From positions 1 to 64,000 of the forward strand of contig JAFLUY010000005.1 in assembly GCA_022508565.1 (NCBI GenBank): a DNA stretch of 64,000 bases. Direction: 5' to 3'. Below, one piece after another: positions 9,979 to 20,563 of this stretch; position 1 is the stretch's first letter, and each line of letters opens with the position of its first letter. Under the pieces are notes generated by a model. The model was not told where the DNA came from. It ran no database searches and worked only from the letters and a program-made list of their open reading frames with translations. Both the position numbers and the translations under genes were made by a program. The DNA comes from Erysipelotrichales bacterium. GTDB taxonomy: Bacteria; Bacillota_I; Bacilli_A; RF39; UBA660.

Positions 9979-10620
9979 ATGCGTGATATACAAATATATA
10001 AAGGGAAAGAAATAGACAAAGATAAATTAATAAAGATGAAAAATATTGCTGTACAAGGATTTACAAATCCTAAGTGGAAAAGAAGCTATAAATTAATATA
10101 TGGAATGGAAAAAATAATCAGTCCAATAACTTGCAATAAAGAAAGTGAATGTTTAGTCTTAGGTAATGATTGGTATCTATTATTTGAAGTTGAAAAAACT
10201 GTTGTTAATATTGTAGGCTGGGTAGCTATAGATGAGCCTGAAACAAAACTAAGTCAATCGATTGAAATGTTAACTGTACTTAAAGAACTATTTTTAAAAT
10301 ATAAAGATAGACGATTTGTTTCTGCATTAAGACACACTACATCATTTCAACTATATACAAAAATGTTAAATCAAAATTATTTTAATGAGACAAATCACAG
10401 AGTTTATACTTATTTTTCCCCAATAGGAACTGAAATAAGATTAAAGTATTTAAGTGAGCATTCTGCTGATAGTAAAAATTTATTTGATAAATATTTAAAT
10501 AGTGGTGCTAAAGAAAAACACCCAGAAGATTTAGAATATGTTTTACATAAAACAGAATTTAGAGTAACAGATAAATTTATAGAAAAATATGATACAGAAG
10601 AAAAAAAATACATTTTATAA
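9979..10620 (+). CDS. hypothetical protein
   Basis: complete ORF with upstream SD-like GGTGTGAT; no family recognised. Confidence 0.5.
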   Translation: MRDIQIYKGKEIDKDKLIKMKNIAVQGFTNPKWKRSYKLIYGMEKIISPITCNKESECLVLGNDWYLLFEVEKTVVNIVGWVAIDEPETKLSQSIEMLTVLKELFLKYKDRRFVSALRHTTSFQLYTKMLNQNYFNETNHRVYTYFSPIGTEIRLKYLSEHSADSKNLFDKYLNSGAKEKHPEDLEYVLHKTEFRVTDKFIEKYDTEEKKYIL

Positions 10621-10638
10621 CATAAATGTATTTTTATA

Positions 10639-11436
10639 TTATTTAAATATTTTTAGACTATCAATTAATTCAGTAAATGTTGCATCATTGTATCCAACGA
10701 TATCATAGTTTTCTATAAAGGTATCAAAATCTTTTTTTGTACTTTCATTTAAGAAGCCGATTTTTAAAGCTGTTTCACGTTTTTCTGCATTAACCATTTT
10801 TATATCATCAATTGTATCTCCAAGTAATAAAACATTTTTCTTATGGCTAACTAGCTCTTTAATATTTTCTGGCATTGAAACTTCATTTTTATTTAATGAG
10901 TGAATGATATTATTTGATATACCTGTTGCTACTCCATTTTCAAATTTAATAAAATTAGCAACAATATGAATGTTATCATACATCGAATCATTATGAATTA
11001 AATACTTTTCTATAAAATTACCAATACCAGCAGAAATTATAATTACAGGTATATTCTTTTCATGCATGATACGCAAAAAATCTTTAGCACCACCTCTGAA
11101 CTTCATAACATCTAGATTGCTTGTATCATTATTTATAACTTCTTCTTTAAAACTATATTTAATAAGTAGACCTATATGTTTTGTCCACCATTCAATCATA
11201 TATTTATTTTTAGTTTCATAGTCAATCGATAAATCTAGCTCTATTGGTCTATAGTAATTATAAAGTTCAATTCTTTCATCTGCATATTCTTGTGGAACAA
11301 AAGCAGAACTAGCTAAAACTCCCCAAGAAGATTCAGAATCTCCTTTAGTTAATGTCCTATCAAAATCTGCTAAAACATAAAAATCATCATTCCAATCATT
11401 TATCTTTTCTAGTATACCTTCTTTAATATTTAGCAT
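10639..11436 (-). CDS. HAD-superfamily UMPH-1 (cytosolic 5'-nucleotidase III)-like protein
   Basis: ADFDRTLT; YYRPIELD..EWWTKHIGLL; IPVIIISAGIGNF; NIHIVANFIKF; VLLLGDTIDDIKM; LKIGFLNE; YDIVGYNDAT, closely resembling NT5C3. Confidence 0.8.
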   Translation of the reverse strand: MLNIKEGILEKINDWNDDFYVLADFDRTLTKGDSESSWGVLASSAFVPQEYADERIELYNYYRPIELDLSIDYETKNKYMIEWWTKHIGLLIKYSFKEEVINNDTSNLDVMKFRGGAKDFLRIMHEKNIPVIIISAGIGNFIEKYLIHNDSMYDNIHIVANFIKFENGVATGISNNIIHSLNKNEVSMPENIKELVSHKKNVLLLGDTIDDIKMVNAEKRETALKIGFLNESTKKDFDTFIENYDIVGYNDATFTELIDSLKIFK

Positions 11437-11452
11437 AATTTACACCGCCTAT

Positions 11453-12322
11453 TTATTTCTTAATTATTTTATAAATTAAATTAAATAACATCATTCCAAA
11501 TGTACATAATATTATATCATCAATATCAAACACTCCAACCCTAAAAATAAATTGGATAGTTTCAATTATTAATATAATAAAACATGATATACCTAAATTC
11601 AAAGAAAACTTCTTAACCTTAAATAATTCTATAATAAAATATTCAAGTGGCATAAATATAAATAAATTACCAAAGATATTAATAACTATAGAATACATAT
11701 CACTATTTTTAAATATATCAATTATTGATTTAAAAGGTACAAGATTATAAGAACTAACACTATTAAATCTTGCAAATATAACCATATTAAATAAAAGAAT
11801 AATATAATAAATAAAAACAATACTTAATGAAAATTTAAACACTTTATTTTTATCTTCTATTCTTTCAACATAATCATTTTCATAAATTTTATTTCCAATA
11901 ACTATAAATAATGATGAAATAATAACTATAAATAATCTTATAAAATAATTAATTTCTATATTCGGTGCATATTCAAATCTTAAATAAACTAAGAATAAAA
12001 GAATAGACAAAATATAAAATAAAATAATTAATTTGAATTTATAATTATACTTATTTTCTTTAGTTATTTCATTATATTTAATTAATGATTCAATATCATT
12101 TTCATTTTTCTTATTATCTTCTCCATTTAGTATTTCTGATACATCAACTTTTAGTACTTTTGCTAGCGGAACAAGCAAAGAGATATCAGGAGTACCTCTT
12201 CCCGTTTCCCATCTTGAAACAGCCTTTTCAGTTACAAATAAATTTTGTGCAACTTCTTCTTGAGTAAGCCCAAGTTTCTTTCTTTTGTTCTTTATGAAGT
12301 TTGCAATTTTATTTAAGTCCAT
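11453..12322 (-). CDS. XRE-type HTH fused to VanZ-like membrane domain
   Basis: N-term IKNKRKKLGLTQEEVAQNLFVTEKAVSRWETGRGTPDISLL; C-term NLVPF..GNLFIFMPLEYFI..IETIQFIFRVGVFDIDDIIL. Confidence 0.75.
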   Translation of the reverse strand: MDLNKIANFIKNKRKKLGLTQEEVAQNLFVTEKAVSRWETGRGTPDISLLVPLAKVLKVDVSEILNGEDNKKNENDIESLIKYNEITKENKYNYKFKLIILFYILSILLFLVYLRFEYAPNIEINYFIRLFIVIISSLFIVIGNKIYENDYVERIEDKNKVFKFSLSIVFIYYIILLFNMVIFARFNSVSSYNLVPFKSIIDIFKNSDMYSIVINIFGNLFIFMPLEYFIIELFKVKKFSLNLGISCFIILIIETIQFIFRVGVFDIDDIILCTFGMMLFNLIYKIIKK

Positions 12323-12334
12323 TGCTTCACCTAC

Positions 12335-12958
12335 TTAATTACAATTATATTTATCAACAAATTCATTATATTCATCCTGAGATTTTGCAATTTGTGATTC
12401 ATAAGTTATCGTTATTATACCATCAATATCTAAAATATCATAATGTTTAGCAACGTTATAGTGCCAACTATCCATTGCACCAGCCGAATAAAGATAAACA
12501 TAATAGTTATTATCACAATAAAGAGTTGGCTCACTTTTTTCTTCACTTGTTGCATAGTCAAATGCTATATAAGATATAAATGTAAATGGTAATGGAAATA
12601 GAATAAATAACAATCCAAATACACCAGCAATGGATAATAATATAATTGTTATTGTTTTAATAACTTTGCTATTCTTTATTTCAACTATAAATAATATAAT
12701 AATATTTAAAATAACAAAAATAAAATTATAAATATCTTTTGAATAAATAAGAGATACTAATAAAATAATAATAGCTATATCTTTATACTTTATATCATTC
12801 TTATATTTAATAACTATAATAGCGTTTGCTATTATAACTAGAACCATAACTATGTTATAAATAACTCCTTCTACTTTAAAACCATGTAACAAAAAATTAA
12901 ACTTTAAAAATAAACAACTTACGAACAATGAATAATATTTAATTAAATCTTTTTTCAT
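12335..12958 (-). CDS. integral membrane protein, unknown
   Basis: multiple hydrophobic segments; start moved to MKKDLIK, where AGAAGGAAAAG is a good SD. Confidence 0.55.
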   Translation of the reverse strand: MKKDLIKYYSLFVSCLFLKFNFLLHGFKVEGVIYNIVMVLVIIANAIIVIKYKNDIKYKDIAIIILLVSLIYSKDIYNFIFVILNIIILFIVEIKNSKVIKTITIILLSIAGVFGLLFILFPLPFTFISYIAFDYATSEEKSEPTLYCDNNYYVYLYSAGAMDSWHYNVAKHYDILDIDGIITITYESQIAKSQDEYNEFVDKYNCN

Positions 12959-13122
12959 ACTTTTCCTTCTTTCTAAAACCATAATATTATAAATAATAAA
13001 TATATACACCCTACGAATCGTAGGATTTAAGAAATTAGGAATAAATAATTATCTTTACGAATTATACTTTCTCATGATAAAATTAAATTAGAAATACTTA
13101 TCATAATGAAGGGAGTTTTTAT

Positions 13123-13509
13123 ATGAAAAAAATTGTTATTTCTGGAAGCACAAAATTAGAAGACAAAGTAAATTATTGGATCGATTATTTTACAAATGAA
13201 GGATATATAATTCTAGATCATCCAAGACTAAAAAACCCAGATGATTTACCTGAGAACTACAAAAATTTTTATACAGCACTAGAAAACACTGATGTATATT
13301 TCTTACTTAATGAAGATAAAAATGGAGTTAGAGGATATATAGGAGCTAGCGCTACTGCAGAAATTACTTATGAAGTTGTACAAAACTTAATCCATAATAA
13401 AAATATTGAAATTTATTTACTAAATATGCCAAGTAAAGAAGTTTTATCTTATGATGAAATAAAATTCTTCTTAGATATGGGTTGGGTAAAATTATTTAAT
13501 CAAGAATAA
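13123..13509 (+). CDS. NDT/LOG-like Rossmann small protein
   Basis: KKIVISGSTKLEDKVNYW..VYFLLNEDKNGVRGYIGASATAEITYE. Confidence 0.5.
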   Translation: MKKIVISGSTKLEDKVNYWIDYFTNEGYIILDHPRLKNPDDLPENYKNFYTALENTDVYFLLNEDKNGVRGYIGASATAEITYEVVQNLIHNKNIEIYLLNMPSKEVLSYDEIKFFLDMGWVKLFNQE

Positions 13510-13537
13510 AAGTTATGAGCGACTCATAACTTTTTAT
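13507..13537. terminator. Rho-independent terminator
   Basis: AAAAGTTATGAGCGACTCATAACTTTTTATTTT. Confidence 0.8.
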
Positions 13538-13595
13538 TTTTTGCTTTATTATTTTGTTTTCTTCTCTGATCATTTTATATCAAATTATTATTTAA

Positions 13596-14147
13596 CTAAA
13601 AGAATAATTTTTTAAACATCTCCTTTAAAAAAATACTTATTTCATCCAAAGAATAATTAATTTCTTGACGAAAGTATTTAATAACCAAATTAGTACACCC
13701 ATCAACATAAAAAGTTAATTTCATTATATATTCTTTTTGATTATTGCTTTCTAAAAATTGATGAATTGATTTATTAATCAGTATGTTTAAGTGATTAGCA
13801 AATAATAAAGGTTCATCACTAGTTAATAGTAATGAATATATAGTTTCGTTCCCTTTTAAATATTCAATTATCTGATCTATATAATTATTGAAGTCTTCAA
13901 GATTATGAATATCATTAATATTACTAGTCAAAACACTTAAAGTTTCATTTTGTATGTCTTGAGCAACTTCATAAATACTATCATAATGCGTATAAAATGC
14001 TGATCTTGTAATATCAGCTCTTTTAGATAATTCAGTAACAGATATATTTGCAAGTTCCCTTTTTTCATGCATTAATTCTGCAAAGGCTTCTTTAATAACT
14101 TTTTTTGTTTTTCTTGAAGATGAATTCAAGTTTTTAACCTTTATCAT
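13596..14147 (-). CDS. TetR/AcrR family transcriptional regulator
   Basis: IKEAFAELMHEKRELANISVTELSKRADITRSAFYTHYDSIYEV. Confidence 0.85.
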   Translation of the reverse strand: MIKVKNLNSSSRKTKKVIKEAFAELMHEKRELANISVTELSKRADITRSAFYTHYDSIYEVAQDIQNETLSVLTSNINDIHNLEDFNNYIDQIIEYLKGNETIYSLLLTSDEPLLFANHLNILINKSIHQFLESNNQKEYIMKLTFYVDGCTNLVIKYFRQEINYSLDEISIFLKEMFKKLFF

Positions 14148-14232
14148 ATTATCACACCCATTAGTAATTTTAACATTTTTTTTAATATTGTCAAAATTTT
14201 TACATTATCAACATATTTGTACTATCATATGC

Positions 14233-14259
14233 ACTTATTAAGTCATATACTCTAGTATG
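14233..14259. promoter_or_regulatory. candidate operators in the tetR-MMPL divergent intergenic region
   Basis: ACTTA-T-TAAGT (14233-14243) and ATACT-CT-AGTAT (14247-14258). Confidence 0.4.
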
Positions 14260-14273
14260 TTTGTAAAGGAAAG

Positions 14274-17200
14274 GTGTATATGAAAAAAATTAGTGATTTT
14301 ATAGTAGACAAGAGATATTTTGTTATTTTATCATTTATCGTTTTTGCAGTCTTATCAATGTTTCTTTCTACAAAAGTTAACATTAATGATGATATATCTA
14401 AATATTTGCCAAGTAATTCAGAAACAAGACTTGGTATGGATATTATGGAAGATAATTTTGATGAAATAAAAAGCAGTTCTTTATACGTTATGTTTAAAGA
14501 TTTAAATAAATCAGAAAAAAATGATATATTAAAATCTTTAGAAAAAACAAATGGAGTATCTTCAGTAAAATATGATGATACTGAAGAATATAATAAAGAC
14601 AATAATACTTTATATATTCTAAATGTTGATGATACAAGTAATTCTAAAACAGCAAAAAAGTTATATGATGAATTAAAAAAGTCATACAAAGATCATAAAA
14701 TGTTTTTTGGTGGAAGCATAGCAGAAGCTAACAAACCTGTATTAAAAATGTGGGTTGTAGCACTAGCAATTGTATTTGCCATGATAATACTTATTATTAT
14801 GTGTGATTCTTATATTGAACCATTCTTATTTTTATTCACAATTGGTATAGGGGTATTCTTAAATAAAGGAACAAATATTATGTTCAAAAGTGTATCAAAT
14901 ATCACAGATTCAATATCTGCTATTTTACAAATGGCTTTATCAATGGATTACTCCATTATGTTAATGAATCGCTATACTCAAGAAAAAGAGAAAGAAAAAG
15001 ATAAAATTAAAGCTATGAAAAAAGCTCTACATGCTTCTTTCAGCTCTATCTCAAGCAGTTCAGTTACAACAATTGTAGGTCTTCTTGCTTTAGTATTTAT
15101 GAGTTTTACAATTGGACGCGACTTAGGATTTGTTTTAGCAAAAGGTGTTTTATTTAGTTTAATAAGTATCTTCACATGTTTACCAGGATTAATATTATTA
15201 TTTGATAACTTAATAAACAAAACAAAAAAGAAATCAGTAAATCTTAAATTAGACAAACTTGGAAATTTTAGTTTTAAAATGCGTTATGCAAGCATTTTTG
15301 TTTTTATAATATTGTTTATTCTAAGTTTCATACTAAAAGGTAATTTAAGAATTTTATATACTGATGCTGAAACAGATGAAATAAAAAAGGTGTTTAAAGA
15401 GACTAATCAAATAGCGATTATCTACAATAATGAATATGAAGATATAATTAGTAATTATTGTAAAACTCTCGAAAAAGAAGAAAATCCAAATATTGATCAA
15501 ATATTATGTTATGGTAATACCTTAAATGATGAATTAACATACAAAGAATTAAACAATAGACTAAAATCATTTAAAGATGATTTTGAACTTGATGATGAAT
15601 TATTTAAAATCCTATATTATAACTTCTACAATAAGAATAACAATTTAAAACTAACTATGGATAAATTAGTAACATTTGTAAAATCAGATGTATTAACTAA
15701 TGAAATGATGAAAGACCATATAAATAATGAAACAAAAAATAGCATTAATAAATTATCATACTTTTCTTCTTCGAAGAAAATAAATAAAGCATATAGTAGC
15801 AAAGAATTAGCAAAAATATTAGATATTAATAAAAATGATATAGACAATCTCCTTGTATATTATAATTCTAAGAATATAAATAATAAAATCAGTATTTCAC
15901 AATTTATTGATTTTATGAATAACACAATTTTAAAAGATAAAACATATGCTTCTATGATTGATAAAAATACACAAGAATCTTTAAAATTAGTATCTCAATT
16001 TACTAATAAAGAGTTTATTAACAATAATATGTCAGCAAAATCTCTATCTTCTATTTTTGGTATCGATGAAGATAGCATCAAAAGTTTAATGCTTTTATAC
16101 TATTTAAATAATGAAACAGATTCAAAAATGACTATACAAGAATTTATTAAAACTACCTATTATTTAAAAGAAAATACTAATTATCTAGATAGCAAAGATG
16201 TTAGTAGTATAACTAACTTAATCAAATTTGCTAATATCAATAATTCAAAGAAGAAAAAAGATGAACTATCTTACCTTTTTGGTAATATTGCTCCTACTCT
16301 AGTCAATATGTTACCTGATAACATAGAACTTACCCCTACTGAGTTTATTGAATTAGTTATAAATGACTATGGTAGTATGCTAACGGAACAACAAGTATCT
16401 CAGTTAAAATTACTTTACTTAATCATAACTGATACAAAAACTAAATATACGGCATCATCACTAGCATCACTCCTTAATCAAAATCAAAAAAGTATTATAA
16501 GTATATATGCACTAAACGATTATATAAGTAAGAATACTTCATCATGGATAGTTAGTCCTTATACCTTAGTCAAAATAATAATAGATAATAAAAACAATGA
16601 ATTAATAAAATCTAAATTGGATAATAAATCGTTAAATCAAATAGAGCTTTTATATAATATTATGGATGGTGTTATTAATAACAAAACTTATACTTATAAA
16701 GAATTATCTTCTATGTTAAATACAGATAGTTCAAAATTAAGATTAATATATTCTCTATATGATATAAAAACAAATAAGAAAACTATTAAAGTATCTTTAA
16801 TAAAATTTATTAATTTTATTGAACAAGATGTACTAAATAATAATATATTTAAAGATAAATTTACTAATGAACAAAAAGATAAGATTAATACGATATCTAC
16901 CATTATGAATAACTCATTAGATAATAAAACATACTCATCAAAAGAAATGTATGCTACTTTAAATAATTTAAGTGATAAATTAAATAAAAATATGATTGAT
17001 TTAATTTATATTTATTATGGAAGTGTAAATAATTATAATAACGAATGGACAATATCAGTTGAAGACTTCATTACATATATTAATGATGATATATTAAATG
17101 ATAAACTTTTTAAAGACTTCTTTAAAGACGATATGGTTACATCTGTTAATGATGCAAAAGAATTAATTAATGATTCTAAGAATATGTTAGTAAGCGATAA

Positions 17201-17870
17201 TTATTCACGTATGATTATTAATACAAGATATGATGACGAATCTGACACTACCTTTAATTTTATTCAAAGTATCAAAGATTCTTTAAATAGTAAAAATAAA
17301 GAAATATATGTAATCGGTAACTCTCCTATGGCACATGACATCAGTGGAACATTTGATAAAGAAATGACTTTAATAACTATATTAACTATGCTATCAATAT
17401 TTGTGGTAGTTGCTATAACATTCAAATCATTTATCATACCAACAATTTTAGTTTTAATTATTCAATGTGCAGTATATATAACTATGAGTATTCTATCAGT
17501 GTTAGGTGGATCAGTGTATTTTATCGCTCTACTAATTGTACAAAGTATATTAATGGGAGCAACAATTGATTATGCCATTCTTTATACATCTTACTATCGC
17601 GAATCAAGAAAGAAAATGAATATTAAAGAAGCAATTATTAATTCTTATAATAAGTCAATACATACTATATTAACATCATCGTCAATATTAATAATAGTAA
17701 CATTAATTGTAGGTAATTTTGCATCTGCAATTGCTGCAAAAATTTGCAAAACTATATCCGAAGGAACATTATGTTCATTACTGTTAATTTTACTTACACT
17801 GCCATCTTTACTTGCATTATTTGATAAATTTGTTTATATAAAAAAAATACAAAAACATAAAAAGTTATGA
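14274..17870 (+). CDS. MMPL/RND-family exporter with very long repeat-bearing extracytoplasmic insert
   Basis: two polytopic blocks (ALSMDYSIMLMNRYTQEKEK and ILMGATIDYAILYTSYYRESRKK) separated by ~600 aa. Confidence 0.85.
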   Translation: MYMKKISDFIVDKRYFVILSFIVFAVLSMFLSTKVNINDDISKYLPSNSETRLGMDIMEDNFDEIKSSSLYVMFKDLNKSEKNDILKSLEKTNGVSSVKYDDTEEYNKDNNTLYILNVDDTSNSKTAKKLYDELKKSYKDHKMFFGGSIAEANKPVLKMWVVALAIVFAMIILIIMCDSYIEPFLFLFTIGIGVFLNKGTNIMFKSVSNITDSISAILQMALSMDYSIMLMNRYTQEKEKEKDKIKAMKKALHASFSSISSSSVTTIVGLLALVFMSFTIGRDLGFVLAKGVLFSLISIFTCLPGLILLFDNLINKTKKKSVNLKLDKLGNFSFKMRYASIFVFIILFILSFILKGNLRILYTDAETDEIKKVFKETNQIAIIYNNEYEDIISNYCKTLEKEENPNIDQILCYGNTLNDELTYKELNNRLKSFKDDFELDDELFKILYYNFYNKNNNLKLTMDKLVTFVKSDVLTNEMMKDHINNETKNSINKLSYFSSSKKINKAYSSKELAKILDINKNDIDNLLVYYNSKNINNKISISQFIDFMNNTILKDKTYASMIDKNTQESLKLVSQFTNKEFINNNMSAKSLSSIFGIDEDSIKSLMLLYYLNNETDSKMTIQEFIKTTYYLKENTNYLDSKDVSSITNLIKFANINNSKKKKDELSYLFGNIAPTLVNMLPDNIELTPTEFIELVINDYGSMLTEQQVSQLKLLYLIITDTKTKYTASSLASLLNQNQKSIISIYALNDYISKNTSSWIVSPYTLVKIIIDNKNNELIKSKLDNKSLNQIELLYNIMDGVINNKTYTYKELSSMLNTDSSKLRLIYSLYDIKTNKKTIKVSLIKFINFIEQDVLNNNIFKDKFTNEQKDKINTISTIMNNSLDNKTYSSKEMYATLNNLSDKLNKNMIDLIYIYYGSVNNYNNEWTISVEDFITYINDDILNDKLFKDFFKDDMVTSVNDAKELINDSKNMLVSDNYSRMIINTRYDDESDTTFNFIQSIKDSLNSKNKEIYVIGNSPMAHDISGTFDKEMTLITILTMLSIFVVVAITFKSFIIPTILVLIIQCAVYITMSILSVLGGSVYFIALLIVQSILMGATIDYAILYTSYYRESRKKMNIKEAIINSYNKSIHTILTSSSILIIVTLIVGNFASAIAAKICKTISEGTLCSLLLILLTLPSLLALFDKFVYIKKIQKHKKL

Positions 17871-17894
17871 ACTAAAATTCATAACTTTTTTAAT
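17862..17894 (+). terminator. Rho-independent terminator
   Basis: AAAAAGTTATGAACTAAAATTCATAACTTTTTT. Confidence 0.8.
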
Positions 17895-18032
17895 GCCAAA
17901 TATTCATTTAGTACTTGTTTATAAATTAATTATATAAATAATATGATATAATTAAAACGTGATAAATATTAAAAATAAACATTTATAAAATAATAAGATA
18001 GAATATAGAAGCTAAGAAAGGAAATAATTAAC

Positions 18033-18611
18033 ATGGAAAAATCTGTATACAGTAATGGTTTATTTGAATTCTTAGAAACTGAAGAAGAATTTGTAGTCGA
18101 TAATCAAACTAAAACTATAAAAAGAACAATGGTGAGAAGATCACCTGGAATAAGAGCATTAATTGTTGATAAAGAAAATAACAAAGTACTTTTATCAAAA
18201 GAATTCCGTTATGAACTAAATGAATGGGATTACAGATTACCTGGTGGAAAAGTATTTGATAATTTAGAAGATTACAAAGAAGCTATTAACAATAATGATG
18301 TAATTAAATACGTAGAAAAAACTGTTCCAAAAGAAGTTATGGAAGAAGTTGGAATAATTGTAAAAAACCAAAACTTAATAAAAGTATCAAAAGATGGCGC
18401 TAGTGTTATTTGGGATTTATATTATTATGAAATAACAGATTATGAGATAAGTAATGATGGACCGCATCTTGAAGAGAATGAACTAGTTGATGGATATGTA
18501 TGGAAATCATTTGATGAAGTAATAGATTTATGTATTAATAGTTCAATTCACGAGGACAGATCAGTTGGAGTATTATTAACTTATATTTTAGAATCAAAAA
18601 AGACCAAATAA
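18033..18611 (+). CDS. NUDIX hydrolase
   Basis: LPGGKVFDN..VPKEVMEEVGI Nudix box with insertion. Confidence 0.8.
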   Translation: MEKSVYSNGLFEFLETEEEFVVDNQTKTIKRTMVRRSPGIRALIVDKENNKVLLSKEFRYELNEWDYRLPGGKVFDNLEDYKEAINNNDVIKYVEKTVPKEVMEEVGIIVKNQNLIKVSKDGASVIWDLYYYEITDYEISNDGPHLEENELVDGYVWKSFDEVIDLCINSSIHEDRSVGVLLTYILESKKTK

Positions 18612-18626
18612 TTGGTCTTTTTATTA
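18598..18626. terminator. bidirectional terminator
   Basis: AAAAGACCAAATAATTGGTCTTTTTATT. Confidence 0.8.
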
Positions 18627-19526
18627 TAAATCATTTATTACTCCATTAATTAAATTTAAATCAGATGGAATTATCCAATCTACATTTGTCATTTTAAATA
18701 AAGTTAAAGGAATTATTGCGCCAGCTCTTGCACCATCCATCCATTTTGGATTACCTGGCATTAAATCATATAACTCCTGTAATGTAATATCATAAAATAC
18801 TTTTTCAGTTCCTTTAATATAATCTTCTAAGCTAACCATATATTTATGAACACCATCATCAAATAAAGTATTTGGAACTAAGTTAAATTCTGTTAATAAT
18901 TCAAATCTTTCTTCGCCACCTGTAAAGATTGCACAGTCATAATCAGTATCAAGATTTAAATCATTAAGTTTTTCTTTAACAAAATCATCCATCTCTTCTA
19001 CTGTATTACCACTTACACTCTCATTAACTTTACTAAAGTTATTTAATAGATCGGCAACACCTACTGTTAAATTCTTAGTATCAGTTATTTTATCACCTAC
19101 AAATGTGACTAATTCAGTGGTTTTACCACCCATATTGATAATTAATACTTTTTTTCCATTATAATCATTTTGCATTGCTTTTGCTAAATAATAGTTTTCA
19201 ATGCCATGACTAATAATATTAAAATGTAAGTCAAACTTATCATTAAATAATTTAACTAATTCTTGCTTACGTTCTTGTATAAGATTTCTAAATATACCTG
19301 TTACAAAAATATTAGTATTATCATATCTTAAACCGTATTTTGATTTAATAGATTCAAAATAATGACATAACTCTTGTAAATTAGCTTCACTAATACCTTT
19401 TTCCGGATCAAAATCATTTTTAAAATAAATTGAATTTTCCTCTAAAAGTTTTAGTTCAGTTTCATAACTATAAACTTTAATTGTTGAGGATCCTAAATCG
19501 ATATAATAATTTTTCACGTCTACCAC
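18624..19526 (-). CDS. Ppx/GppA-like actin-fold ATPase/phosphatase paralogue 1
   Basis: IDLGSSTIKVYSYE..VTGIFRNL..VLIINMGGKTTELVTF. Confidence 0.6.
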   Translation of the reverse strand: MVDVKNYYIDLGSSTIKVYSYETELKLLEENSIYFKNDFDPEKGISEANLQELCHYFESIKSKYGLRYDNTNIFVTGIFRNLIQERKQELVKLFNDKFDLHFNIISHGIENYYLAKAMQNDYNGKKVLIINMGGKTTELVTFVGDKITDTKNLTVGVADLLNNFSKVNESVSGNTVEEMDDFVKEKLNDLNLDTDYDCAIFTGGEERFELLTEFNLVPNTLFDDGVHKYMVSLEDYIKGTEKVFYDITLQELYDLMPGNPKWMDGARAGAIIPLTLFKMTNVDWIIPSDLNLINGVINDL

Positions 19527-19558
19527 TCCTACTACAATTATAACATATATTTATCTCT

Positions 19559-20563
19559 TTATTTAATAAATCCTAAACCTAAATGTAATTTATCACCATT
19601 TAGAAGTCTTTTCTTTAATTCCCTTTGTAATGATGTATTCTCTCTTAATAAGCTATAATCACCTACTTCATTTGGCTCATTAAAAATAAAGTTTAAGAAG
19701 TCATCTAAATTTTCTTCATGTTCAATAATATTAAATAAGTTCTGGAATTTCATTATATTACTATCTTCAGGTATAATCTCAGCGACTTCAGGGCTCAATA
19801 ACCAACTTTGCGTATAGTAAGCTAATAATTTATCATCTAGTTCTTTATAATATCTTTTTATATACTCACTTACTGCATTTAAAGAATCTTTAACTTCATC
19901 ATACTCTAATCTACCACGCGCAGGTATATGAATATAGATATAAACATGTGGTTCACTAAAATATTTATCAATCTTAGAAAAATTCTTTACTCCTATTTCA
20001 TATTGTAACCTGCCAATTTGAATTAAGTTTCCCTTGATAAAGAATGAGCCCCAAATCATTTGACTAAATCTAATACCATCCATATTAAATCTCTTTTGAT
20101 CACTAGTACAAGTTAATCTAATATTATACTTTTGTAATCTTATTTGTTCATCATCATAATTTCTTAAATTGATATTTTCTATATGCACTTTATAACCACA
20201 TAATAAGGCTACTACTGGTATCATATAACTACCATTATCTTTAAAAACACTTGAAGGAGATTTCCAAGACCATATATTATAGTAATTTTTTGCATCTGCT
20301 TTATATAAAATATAATACATTAAATAACAAAGATAATTTAATTTATTATCTTTATTTAATAATTGCACTTCTTTAATAAATCTCTTTTTAAAATCGTCAT
20401 CAAACTCATAAAAAGATATCATATATTCAAAATCAAACAAATCTAACCAATCTTCCGTGTAATTATCATCAATTTGTTGTTTACAATTTTTCCACGAATC
20501 TGGTATTTCAGACATTGAAATATAACTTGCCAATTCACTCAAAGAAAACATAGCTACCTCCAA
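19559..20563 (-). CDS. acyltransferase domain-containing protein (NAT_N/GNAT_C-like)
   Basis: IHIPARGRLEYDEVKDSLNAVSEYIKRYY..SWLLSPEVAEIIPEDSNIMKFQNLF. Confidence 0.55.
   Translation of the reverse strand: MEVAMFSLSELASYISMSEIPDSWKNCKQQIDDNYTEDWLDLFDFEYMISFYEFDDDFKKRFIKEVQLLNKDNKLNYLCYLMYYILYKADAKNYYNIWSWKSPSSVFKDNGSYMIPVVALLCGYKVHIENINLRNYDDEQIRLQKYNIRLTCTSDQKRFNMDGIRFSQMIWGSFFIKGNLIQIGRLQYEIGVKNFSKIDKYFSEPHVYIYIHIPARGRLEYDEVKDSLNAVSEYIKRYYKELDDKLLAYYTQSWLLSPEVAEIIPEDSNIMKFQNLFNIIEHEENLDDFLNFIFNEPNEVGDYSLLRENTSLQRELKKRLLNGDKLHLGLGFIK

Noticed and set aside
12085-12267. Small plus-strand ORF opposite the XRE-VanZ gene
   Set aside because: Antisense shadow ORF with no support.
14252-14689. 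145-aa minus-strand ORF opposite the MMPL gene
   Set aside because: Antisense to a clear coding region, hydrophobic AT-rich translation, no independent SD support.
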